Of a stretch of DNA of 64,000 nt, positions 28,942-39,437 are shown piece by piece (within the stretch, counting starts at the first letter, position 1; each line of letters opens with the position of its first letter). Position numbers and translations under genes: made by a program. Origin of the DNA: Lactarius indigo (Eukaryota; Basidiomycota; Agaricomycetes; Russulales; Russulaceae); contig JAFKAC010000030.1 of NCBI GenBank assembly GCA_025766275.1, positions 558,001 to 622,000 of the forward strand. The letters run 5' to 3'. Below the pieces are notes generated by a model. The model ran no database searches. It was given only the letters and a program-made list of their open reading frames with translations, and had not been told where the DNA came from.

Positions 28942-31900
28942 CTAGGAGCCAATACAACTCGTCCAACTACTTCCGTGGACGAAATTCGAAAGATCTAAGC
29001 GGGTTTCGTGTGCGCCAGTGACCCAAATATTACATGGCCGATAAAGACCGGTCCTGTGCGCCGGTGGGATCCACATTAAAAGTTCGCGATTATCACCACA
29101 AATCCATCCGTCGTCGTTTATTGCAGACCGGTCCGTAAAGCAGACCTGTATGGTAGCCATCAGGATTTTTGTTGCAGCACCCAATACAAAGATTGACTTA
29201 TCTCCTGATGAGACAACCCGCTGGTCATCTGATGAGGGTACTACGGACCTGGTTGAACCTGTCTCTCCAGAAAATGGGCGTGTCTCCGTGTCTCCAGTTG
29301 AGGCGTTCCACACACGGATTGTTCCATCGTCCGAGCCCGAGGCGATCCGGTGGCCATCTGGCGAAAATCTCACAGAGTAGACCGGTCCCGTGTGGCCATA
29401 AAATGGGCCTGCCACCATGTCTCCTGTCGTGGCGTTCCACACGTGAATTGTTCCATCTTCCGATCCTGAGACGATCCGCTGGCCATCTGGTGAGAATACC
29501 ACGGACCGGACCCAACCTGTCTGTCCAGAAAATGGACCAGTCTCTGTGTCTCCCGTCGTGGCGTTCCACACGCGAATTGTTCCATCTTCGGAGCTTGAGA
29601 CGATCCGCCGGCCGTCTGGCGAGAATCCAACAGACGAGACCTGTCCCATGTGCCCAGAAAATGGGCCTGCCACCGTGTCTCCCATCGTGGCGTTCCATAC
29701 ACGAATTGTTCCATCAGAAGAGCATGAGACGATCCGCTGACCATCTGGAGAGAATCCCACAGACCAGACCCAATCTGTATGCCCAGAAAATGGGCCTGCC
29801 ACCGCGTCTCCCGTCGTGGCATTCCACACGCGAATTGTTCCATCGAAAGAGCCTGATACGACCAGCTGGCCATCTGGCGAGAATCCCACAGACTCGACTG
29901 AGTCCGTGTGCCCAGAAAATGGGCCTGCCACCGTGTCTCCTGTCGTGGCGTTCCACACACGAATTGATCCATCTCTCGCACCTGAGACGATCTTCTGGCC
30001 GTCTGGAGAGAATCTCACAGAGAAGACCCAGCTCGTGTGCCCAGAAAATGAGCCCGCCTGTGTCTCTCCCGTCATGGCATTCCATACGCGAATCGCTCCA
30101 TCTTGCGAGCCCGAGACGATCTGTTGGCCATCTGGCGAGAATCCCACAGACCAGACCCGACCCATGTGCCCAGAAGAAAATGGGGCTGTCCTCGTGTCTC
30201 CTGTCATGGCGTTCCACACACGGATTGCTCCGTCGTTCCCACCTGAGATGATGCGCTGGCCATCGGGAGAGAATCCCACAGACATGACCCGTCCCGGATG
30301 CCCAGAAAATGGGCCTGCCACCGTATCTCCTGTCATGGCATTCCATACACGAACTGTTCCATCTTCTGAGCCAGAAATGATCCGCTGGCCATCTGACGTG
30401 AATCCCACAGACCGGACACAATCCCTGTGTCCAGAAAATGGGCCTGCCACTGTGACTCCCGTCGTGGCGTCCCACACACGAATAGCTCCATCGGAAGAGC
30501 CTGAAACGATCCACTGGCCATCTAGAGAGAATCCCGCAGTGAAGACCTTTCCCACGTGCCCATAAAATGGGCCCGCCACCGTGTCTCCCGTCGTGACATT
30601 CCATACACGAATTGTTCCATCGGAAGAGCCTGAGAGGATGCGCTGGCCATCTGGAGAGAATCCCACAGAGAAGACTGGTCCCGTGTGCCCAGAAAATGAG
30701 CTTGCCTGCATGTCTCCCGTCGTGGTGTCCCACACACGAATTGTTCCATTTTCCGAGCCTGAGGCGATCCATTGGCCATCTGGCGAGAATCCCACAGACT
30801 TGACCGGTCCCGTGTGCTCAGAAAATGGGCCTGTCTTCGTTTCTCCTGTCGTGGAGTTCCACACACGGATAGTTTCATCTTCGGAACCTGAGACGATACG
30901 GTGGCCATCTGGTGAGAATGCCACAGAGAAGACCGGTCCCGTGTGCCCAGAAAGTGGGCCTGCCACCATGTCTCCCGTCGTGGCGTTCCACATACGAATC
31001 ATTCCATCGTCCGAGCCTGAGACGATCCATTGGCTATCCGGCGAGAGTGCAATGCAATTGACACAATCTTCAACAGAAATCACCATCTCCGATGACGGCC
31101 AATCAGACAATCGCCCATATTCCATACGCAGGGTACGGGGAAATAAACTGGAATAACGCATAGAAACAAGCGAATTTGTCGGCGCAAATGGTAGGGCAGA
31201 AACATAGACATGTGGTGCACTCTTTGCCATCGCCATCCCAAAATGCCGCACAAATAAAGAGGCATCGTTGATGAACGACCTCAATCTATCTAGCTCTGCT
31301 TGAGAAACCTGCCGCCATCAGATCTATTAGTTGTTTGTTCGCGTCGTCGAATTAACAGTTATACTCACACCTTCACCGGAGGCTAACCACACCCTTAGAG
31401 CTAAAAGTGCTGGTGAAGCAAGACCCACATCACTCGTCAAGCTAAGGGCCTCCAGCCAATACAGAAATTTGTCTTCGAAGAAATGTTGAAGTTTCTTGAA
31501 GAGATCGGCTCCGAAATCAACGCGTTCCAAATGATCGTCCCAAAATCGACATGAATACGACAGAGAAGGTGGCAGGTGTTTGACAATCCGCGACTCAAGG
31601 TCTTCGACATCTTTATTGGCAACGTGTGACGAATCGAGATTGCAGATGTTGAACTTGAGGTCACTGAGCGCTAGACTGAGACAAGAATGCGCCAATTGGC
31701 TGTGGGCGACACGGAGATCGACATAAAAATCGCCGCTTCTCTCTTTATTCGTCACAAAATCGCGGAATGAGGTATGAAGGGGAACGATCGGAAGCGTATC
31801 GTCAGACGAAGTGACATTACTCAGCAACGAGCCGAGGTGACTGAGCGCTTCAACAACTGAATTCGGAGCGTTGTCGTCGCTGAAGGCGTGTCGTTGGAGT

Positions 31901-34538
31901 GTGATCAGGGAGCGGATGGAGAGAGGTTCGAAAGCGGCGAGCAGCTGTCCCACCAGAGAACGAAATAGTGCCTCTTCGTCCTTGAAGTGTGCCTCAAGCA
32001 CCCCTTTGTATAACTCGTTCAGCGGGTCTTGTCCATGGCGATTGGCACCCAATATCAAGAGCTGGTCGATTCGCTCCTTTTTCCTACCAACAGACTTGGG
32101 CTCTCGGATGTATCCACAGGCAACCGCAGCCCATTGGAACAAACCCTCTGCCCTCCTTGCCAGCGCCTCGCCATGCTGCTCGAAATCGTCTGAAGCGAGC
32201 CTCTTCCGTAGAAAGGCGAGAATATCGTAATGCGTTGTAACCCCCAGCGCATCATCGTTCATGTATTTGATCATCACTGATTCCGCTTCAACGAACGCAG
32301 GCTCGATCTCACCCTCCGGCCGCGAAGTGATCAGTATACGGAAGTTCGGCGGCAGTTCGGACAGGTGATTAGCGAGGAATCTGTGTAGCCCATCTTCGCC
32401 AGTTGTATCCCCACTCTCGTCCAAGGCGTCGATAACAACAAGGATCGGACCGACGATGTGAAGATCCTTAAGAGGTTCCCGGATAAGGCGTTGGAAGAGT
32501 GTGCCATAGTCACGTGTGTCGAGTCGAAGCGAGGTATTGTCCCTTATGACCCTTCCAAGCGCGATTTTGAACAACGGATAGCGGTCGGCGAGATTTCGAG
32601 CAAGATTCGTGAAGAGTTGATAAGCCTTGGTCTCGGATTGCTCCTGCCGTACAAAGATAAAGGACGAGGTGAGACGGCCGATTTCGTCGAAGCGACGCGC
32701 AATCTCATGTGCGATGGACGACTTTCCCGTGCCTGCCTGGCCGAAGAGAATGAGACTACGCTCGGAAACGGGATTGTTCACCCAATCAACAATGAAGTCG
32801 AGGAAGGCGGTGCGGGTTCCCGAAAGGCAGCCCTTGTCTGGTTTGAAGCGCGAGCCTGTCGCATATGGGATTTCTCGGATACTCGCATCTAGCACTGGGA
32901 CGATTGTCAGTTTGATAACTCCCAGGTGTTTACAACTACATACCAGCGTCAGAGACTTGGCTCGACACCCACTCAAGCTTGGCTGAGATGGTTCCCACAT
33001 CGTTTAGAATTTGGAATGCAGTGATTTCTGTGGTGATGGCGGCTTGATCGAGAAAAGCTCTTCGATTCTCGACAAAGGCGGTGGATAGCTCTTGAATTTT
33101 TTCTTCCACTCCGGCGCCCATACTCTTCACCATCCGCGTCACTGAAAGTGGCACGTTCGATTTGGCCAATTAAATAGGTGAAGAATACATACAGAATTGG
33201 GAATCGTTGATATACGACTGGATGAAGTCACTGCAGATACAGACATTCCGCAACATAAGAGCGAGGATGTCGGCCTGCTTCGACTTGGGTTTAATGGACC
33301 TCAAAGTTTCTTCGTGGTTTGTGAAATCAAATGCATCATGCATGCTCTTGAGTAGGGTCCGGACGTTGTCATCGCGTTGATACTGTTTTGAGAGTTCCTG
33401 ATATCCAAATAATCATAGCATATGTGTTTCTTTCCATCAATACGCAAATAATTTGAAAAAAAAATAGGCGTACCTCGGGGATCACTGAAAGCACTTTATG
33501 CACCATCTGTGCAATTGGATGGAGCTGAGGGCGCAAGTCGGTTCAGTCGAGGACAGGCAGAACAAATACCGCACGCACTCCTGCAACCGGGCTCAGAGTA
33601 TCCATCATCCACTTGATCTTCCCGACGACCCCTTCCCACGTCTTCGATCCGTCGATCGACTTCTCGACTTCATCGGCGCGATCGAGATCGATCTGAGCCT
33701 TCTCGGCAAGGGACATATCCTGCGGCATAAGAGAGCTGCTCTGAATGGGAATGCGATCTAGTGGAGGTAAAAGGTGGTCGGGAGCAGAGGATCGATCAGG
33801 TCCCCTGGAATCTGAGACGATAGTGGGTTTAGGAACTTCTTCGGTGCGAGTGCCGCCTCCTTCTGTCGGTATATTTGGAGGGTCGCTCGGAGGTGTCCTG
33901 TTCGCTGATACGGTGATCGCTAGGTCGAGTATGACTGGCGGCATCGATTGTCCAGCTTGTCCATTGCCATCGTCGAGAGTAACGGAAATGTCTACATGTG
34001 AAATGTTTCCTTAGTCGTATGAACGAGAACCTTATAATGAATTGACGAACTACTCTCGGATTCGTCGGGAATCACCATCTCATGCGTTCCGATGAGGATA
34101 TCACTTTTTGTCAACCGCTTGGCATAAAGACTCAGAATGAGACGCGAAGATGGCTGTGCGAAACTGATAGGAACCTTCAGCCGAAAAATGGGACTAAAAA
34201 GAATAAAGTCCTACAAAGCGTCAAGCCTCTGGTCCCACACCGCCGTCTGTCCGTCAACATGAACGCCTTTCGTCTTCTTCTCAGTCTTCTTCTTCGTCTT
34301 CTTCGTTGTCGCCCCATACGCTATAGTGACGAAGAACTCCCTCTTCCTGCAGAAGGTAGTCTTGATATGGGGAACGTTGCGTGCTCGGATAACTACCAAA
34401 GAGATTAAATACATATCGAGGCTTGAACGAGTTGGGATTTAAGCACGCACCAGTCACCGCCACACTCATTAGCTGGGATTGACTTCCTTGAGACTCGGAA
34501 ACCTGAGTGCTGTCCATAGACGGTTTTTGACCGAACAT
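28942..34538 (-). CDS. C2-like/NACHT/WD40 NLR (STAND) protein, NLR-1
   Basis: Nine-exon model: 34451-34538, 34215-34392, 34054-34163, 33579-33991, 33474-33524, 33193-33397, 32944-33141, 31369-32888 and 28942-31308; it closes to 1,709 residues with GT-AG introns of mostly 50-76 bp. The N terminus has a C2-like beta domain (VIRARNVPHIKTTF, then LYAKRLTKSDILIGTHEM). A helical region precedes the NACHT ATPase with Walker A GQAGTGKSS (about 463), Walker B ILVVIDALDES about 100 residues later, and RILITSRPEGE. Exon 9 encodes 14 WD40 blades plus one degenerate blade and a conserved C-terminal end (FVHGSSWTSC). Fungal NLRs of this build sense non-self or altered ligands through WD40 repeats and oligomerise on ATP binding, often triggering cell death; that role is inferred here. 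Confidence 0.9.
29230..31070 (-). repeat. WD40-coding tandem array in NLR-1 (14 units)
   Basis: Fourteen units of about 129 bp encode blades of about 43 residues of the form V-x-SVGFSPDGQRIVSGS-x-DGTIRVWNATTGD, with nearly constant framework residues and variation concentrated at the residues around the blade start and just before it. High identity between units implies concerted evolution by recombination. Long open frames on the opposite strand and in the other minus frames here are by-products of the repeats. Confidence 0.9.
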
Positions 34539-35129
34539 CGCTCATAATGGAAGGGATTGACTGACCTTATTCCAGAGGGTCGAGATGCTGTGGAACCGGA
34601 GCTGGTGTCGAGGGTGATTATCGGGAAAGTTACGGATCAAGAGCGATCTACTCACGAATTCGAGATAATTTGCCTCAATTGCCTGTACGCCATTTCTGAG
34701 GAGAATGGGAGAGTTTTTCCTACGTACAGACAGACGAACGATTAGGGTTAAGGGTTCGAGTGTCAATGCGTGTTGTCCAGATTGGGAACTGCATGCGTGT
34801 TGTTTGCACAAGTTTTGTTTGCACAAGTTGACAATCTCGCTGCTCTGCCGCCGTTCCCATTCCCATCGTCTTTGCCTCGTCTCATCGCATCAAATTCGTT
34901 AGGTGGTGCTACAGCATCGGCCCAGATTGCCGTTTCTATTCCTCAGTCCAGACCATGACGTCGGGGAATATGCTAAGTAACTTTGGTCGTTGCCAAACTC
35001 AAAAGGTTTTTGAGACGCGACTCGCCTGCAACAAGAAGCGTCAAAAACAAACCCCGATGCGTTGTCTGCAGAGGGTCCCTTTCTTGACCGCGTACGTGTT
35101 TGTCAATTGTGCTCTGCATCTAATCCTTC
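34539..35129. other. NLR-1 5' flank (matches 45003-45555)
   Basis: No coding sequence supported. The region aligns with the flank of NLR-2 and so should hold the NLR promoter, but I see no certain TATA or other element. The part from about 34995 includes a conserved block (GAGACGCGACTCGCCTGCAA) that may be the decayed first exon area of the adjoining eIF3m relic. Confidence 0.5.
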
Positions 35130-36330
35130 AGGAGCCGAGCTTGCAGGGTACATCTCGCTAGGTAGACTAGAATTTGAACGTGCGCCCTACGTCCGATTCG
35201 ATTCGACAGTAGCTCGCAGTTGAAGAGGGTCATATTCTTATATCTGATGACGTCGTGCGGTAAAGAGGGGTCTTCTCTGTCATACTCGTGGATATCAAAG
35301 GACTAGGCGACGTCACTGATCGCAGTGCGTACCTTTTTTTTGCTTGACGCTTTCGCCTCGTCGCCATCTCGCAACAGAGATCGAAGGAATATTCGCCCTT
35401 TCATGACTTACGCCCATCTGCTAAACCAATGGAAAATAAATCCTCCAGAAATGAAAAGGTGATACCTTGCCTATCGTTACGCCGTCGATCACAGAGTTCG
35501 ATCAAGTGCGTGTGCGTCTTCGCCTTATTACGATGTCCCCTACTTATCCAAAATTTCTCATTTATTGAAGCTTGACATACTTTAACACGCTACCACGACA
35601 ATCACCTCTTCGTCTCCCGGTCAACAACGTGCTCCCAGACTACGCCAACAAAAACTATGAGCTGCAAGTGCTGTGGATCTCCCGCGCCAACGTCGAGGAA
35701 GAGGGCGATCACGCCGTCAGAGATTTTCGGGAGAGCAACCCCGTGGGTTTTCAAAATAGGGAGATCGACCCCGCTTGGTGCTGTCATAACTAAAAAAGCG
35801 ATCTGTGTTGGTGTGCTAGCTGGTGGGCATACGCAGATGTTGCTCATATTCGGTCCGCGGGGGTGAGCGCTGTTTATCAGGCGCCTCACAGAGTGGGAGG
35901 TGGTCTGTATTTTGGGTGTTCTCGACGTCGTTGCTTTCGCTCGGCACTATAACGGGGCAGTCATGTCGACGGTGGCGCCGGCAGCGAAGCGGTCTGAGAC
36001 TCTTGCAGTGGGATGGTGTTCCCACGCCAGTTTCGAACGCACACAAGGATCCGCTGTCCTCCATGGCGACGGCAGCAGCGTTCTCTCGACTACACGTTAC
36101 GTACGTGTCGACTCGTACCCACTGACCCCTTGGGTAACTGGTAACCCACTACAAGTACCCTGTGACTCACACTGGCTCTACCCCTCCTGCAAGGTCCCTG
36201 TCCCTCATCTCGGAACGGCTCCATAGTATCTGCTCTGCAAGATACTTGACCAAACGCCCAGTATCCGCCGAAACTTTCGAATCTGAAAACCTAGGAACGC
36301 GCAGAGGCTTCCGCGTCACTTACAGGCCTT
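35130..36330 (+). pseudogene. eIF3m-like relic R5 with inserted segment
   Basis: Pieces in eIF3m order: a frame around 35138 with AELAGYIS (one frame) and FERAPYVRFDS (about 35175), a GTGCGTACC donor near 35325, EIEG after CGCAACAG at about 35380, then PRQSPLRLPVNNVL (about 35598) followed by NYELQVLWISRANVEE, a strong match to the LRLPVY...ELDVLQLSRADVEKW block. At about 35730 it switches to a sequence (35730-36230) shared with 46570-47090 that is not eIF3m. Relative to R7 the exons just before that switch are deleted. The last eIF3m-like piece is near 36250-36330. Confidence 0.65.
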
Positions 36331-36624
36331 CATCCACATATCATATTTCGCCATAGTATTGTACCGTATAGTAGGATACTATACACGTAAGATAAGAAAT
36401 GGTATTGAATATATCGGTGTGGCGATATACTGTAGAAGGTCCAACAAGAATATATGCCATATCACATACGCACATCTAAGAGATTGGAGGACGGATTACA
36501 CGATATTGTACCGGTTACGCGAAGGATGTGGTGGATGATTTCCTATATGCTCTGTAATTGGTTCCCACATTGAAGGTCCCGCGATGGCTGTGATCAAGTC
36601 AGCGACTGACGGTAGTAATGAGGG

Positions 36625-38512
36625 TTACGGTAGAAGACCTAGGGTTGGCATAGTGTTGCCTTGCGTCGCCTGATTCACCGAAGGGGGGTTAAGAGCGTCC
36701 TTGTTCTCGCGAAAATCAGGCTTCTGACTACTATCGTCCTCGGCAGTAGCATGTAGATCAAGTATAGAGGCCGATATTGATGAAGCGCTGGGAACGGCGG
36801 TGACCACGATCGAGCGATGGGACTCTGGACAGGAGAGTGAGAGTTAAGATCGGGTCATGGGTGGGTGTGAAGACGGCGGCGCACCTGTAGGAAGTATATT
36901 GTCCAGAACCGGATTATAAGTAGCCGAAAATGGTAGATTTGGTCTATCGGAAGGCGCTAGAGGGTCTTGGTTGTGCTGGAGGGGAAAGACGGCGGGTAGG
37001 GAGATAGAGGGAAGGGGCGGGGTGCGTATGGAAGATTTAGGAGTGGAATACGGAATTATTGAACCTGGGGTGGCTGAATCTGATGAGATAAAAGGAGCGC
37101 GGGGGCTTTCTATGACTGTCTGACGAGTGGAGTGGAAGTTGTCGAGCGGTGGAACTTCCATGAGGCTTTCGTCGACAGGAAGTGGAGCGAGTATGGACGA
37201 AGAAGGTGACTCAGCAATGGTAGGGGAAGCAGGGACCAGCGCGGCGTTATCATCTAGGAGTGTGCGATCAATGGTGGCAGGGGCAGTGTCGTCGTGGATG
37301 TGAGGTACCGAGTCCGGAGAATGGCCAGGGACGTTGCACAATGGATAAGAAGATGGGACCCACAGACCCCCACCGATTGCGGCAGAATCGGTCTCCGGAT
37401 GTAGACCGGTGTAGAGGTCGTGAATCGGTCCGAGAATAAACGCCACCATCCACTGGTTGTTGGGACTCTGCGCTTCGAGGACGATTTGGTTCCAGAGAGC
37501 ACAAAACTTGTGCTGAAGTTCAGGTGACGTATCTTGCACATTGAATTTCGAGGCCGCCTCTAGAACCTTCCAGAACGCGCCCGTCTGCCAGGAGTCTTCC
37601 TCTAAATCTGGCTCGAAATGGCTAAATTGCTGGCGTGTAATGTGAATCAAGACGGCAAGTGACAGGCTGTCACCGTGTGCGGCGTACTCCCGGAGGACGG
37701 GTTCTCGGACACCCAGTTCATCAGAGGCGAGAACAAACCAGGAGTTATCGCGCCTTTGCACCCTTGCGACGGTCATGCAGATCGTAGCTACCAATTCGGT
37801 ATTGTTCCTGTCGTTGCGCCACCCACTCATCACCTGCATAATTTCGGTGGATACCGGACCACTATATTGGTATCTGGACAAAATCTTGTCAAAGATATCA
37901 AATACACTGGGAATGTGCGCCGGGTCGCAAGCCTTCGCGCAGATGATGGCCCTCCGGTCTTTGACAAGCTCCGGTAGTAAATCGGATGAGAAAGCAACGT
38001 CCAACAACCCTATTATACCCACCGAAAGCTTCGCCTTCTGCTCTTCAGTGAGATCAGGCAGGAGATCATCGACGACTTTTGAGCTGTTTGTGATATCTTC
38101 CTTCCAGGGATTGAAAGTGAGCGTAGGATTCAGCACTTAAATAGTCTAATAAGGTGAACCTCCGAAGAGCCCGAAAAATAGCATATATATCCCAGTGACA
38201 ACGGGCAGTGCTGGCAGTGAGAGTGGGGTGTGGTATTGGCTGTCGTGACGAAAAATCGGGACGAGTGTGATGCATCCATAAAAGGCAGTCCAAATGCTGA
38301 AGCAACGTTGCGAGTAGAGCGCAGGTGCTGATGACCAAGCTCAAGAACCAAAGCGCATTCACCCAAATGGCATGGTTTGGTAGAGAAAAGGGGGGTGGGG
38401 AAGTAGGAAGGGAACTCGGAACTTTTGGGTCGGCGAGAGTCCGATAAATATTTGCAAGGTAGAAGTGGGAAGTGTCTTGTGGATTCGGTCGGATGTCCTG
38501 AATGGACATTGA
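36625..38512 (-). pseudogene. DUF6535 pseudogene (copy 3), internally deleted
   Basis: Counterpart of the intact gene at 47477-50125. The last exon (36625 to about 36824) and most of exon 3 are readable, but two coding segments are deleted: one removes the sequence from after CALLATLLQ to the start of the fourth membrane helix, the other (about 49 residues) removes the part before SSKVVDDLLPDLTEEQ. Exons 1 and 2 are gone: the sequence joins an eIF3m relic at about 38513-38520, immediately upstream of MSIQDIRPNPQDTS. A working four-helix membrane domain cannot be made. Confidence 0.88.
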
Positions 38513-38519
38513 GATATCC

Positions 38520-39140
38520 TGTGGTATTTGGGGATATCAAAAGGGCTAGGCCCAAGAGATGGCACTGACCGCGGTACGTACATCAGTTTTCTTTTTCTTC
38601 TTGCAACAGATATCGATGCTTCTTATTGAAGGGTTCTTCGACCTTTCATGTACCCATGAATTAAACCTCTGGCCAATCTATTCTCCAGAAGCCCTATTAT
38701 CACAACAGTGACCGCAGGGTTTGCAGCTTGGTTTGCAGTCAAATACCTCATATACGTTCCCACCTTATTGCTCGTCCAATTCACAAACTAACATGCTCCT
38801 GCTTGCCAACATAAACCATGGGTTGCACGTGCCGTACTAGATCACTGGCACCCTCTAACCTTAATCTCGAGAAGTGGCTGAAGGAGAAGTAGAATACACC
38901 GTCAGAGAATGGTTCTCGTTTGGAGCGCCTTGTCAAGACCTTAGAAATCGGGACAGCTGTATGTCTGCCACTGACACCTCTTTCTTCTTCGCATGCGCCT
39001 CGTCCGTCGTGTGGATCCTCTATAGCCTACCGCTACAAACTCTTACACTTCCGCTCGCTAGAACTTAGCATGCGGCGCAGTAGGAGAAATGGTTGTAAAG
39101 TCGGGGGAAGAGCCGTCGCGGGTGTGGGCTAACGACTCAA
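38520..39140 (+). pseudogene. eIF3m-like relic R6 (starts mid-gene)
   Basis: Begins inside an exon (YLGISKGLGPRDGTDRG, then a GTACGTAC donor), so the N-terminal exon is missing, replaced by the DUF6535 pseudogene. It continues after a GCAACAG acceptor with a frame matching R4 over about 500 bp, including NLEKWLKEK, RLVKT and IAYRYKLLHFRSLE. Stops and frame breaks make it non-functional. Confidence 0.65.
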
Positions 39141-39437
39141 GATGATGGCAAGCGACGTTGCACAGTGGAAACAAAGGTGCGTTTACTAGGCATCATAGCG
39201 AGTAATAGACTTCGACCCGAGGAGACGCGTGGATGGAATACAGTGAATAGGAAACAGGAAACACGATCGAGATGGACACGGAGACACGGACACGCCGGAC
39301 GCAGACGGAGGTTGTCAACGCTAAGGTAAATTAATAGTGGTACCGTGATGGGCTGTGACATAATCCGTACAAGTCTTGGTACACGCACAATTCGAACACT
39401 GTAAGAAAGAAATAGATCGCCACAGCGGCTCCATTTT

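Larger units (their letters stand above)
28675..38512. repeat. segmental duplication, copy A (NLR + eIF3m relic + DUF6535)
   Basis: This block and about 39170-49760 are tandem copies in the same orientation. The match starts in the NLR 3' flank (shared TTCGACCCGAGGAGA near 28718 and 39209), runs through the whole NLR gene, the upstream flank, the eIF3m relic and the DUF6535 gene. Copy A has lost DUF6535 exons 1-2 and two internal coding segments. The copies differ by scattered substitutions and indels, so the duplication is not very recent. Confidence 0.85.

Noticed and set aside
29169..31156. Long plus-strand open frames (up to 360 codons) across the NLR-1 WD40 region, and similar ones at 39748-41561
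   Set aside because: They are mirror frames of the WD40 tandem repeats: periodic, with no family resemblance, and the minus-strand WD40 reading is certain.
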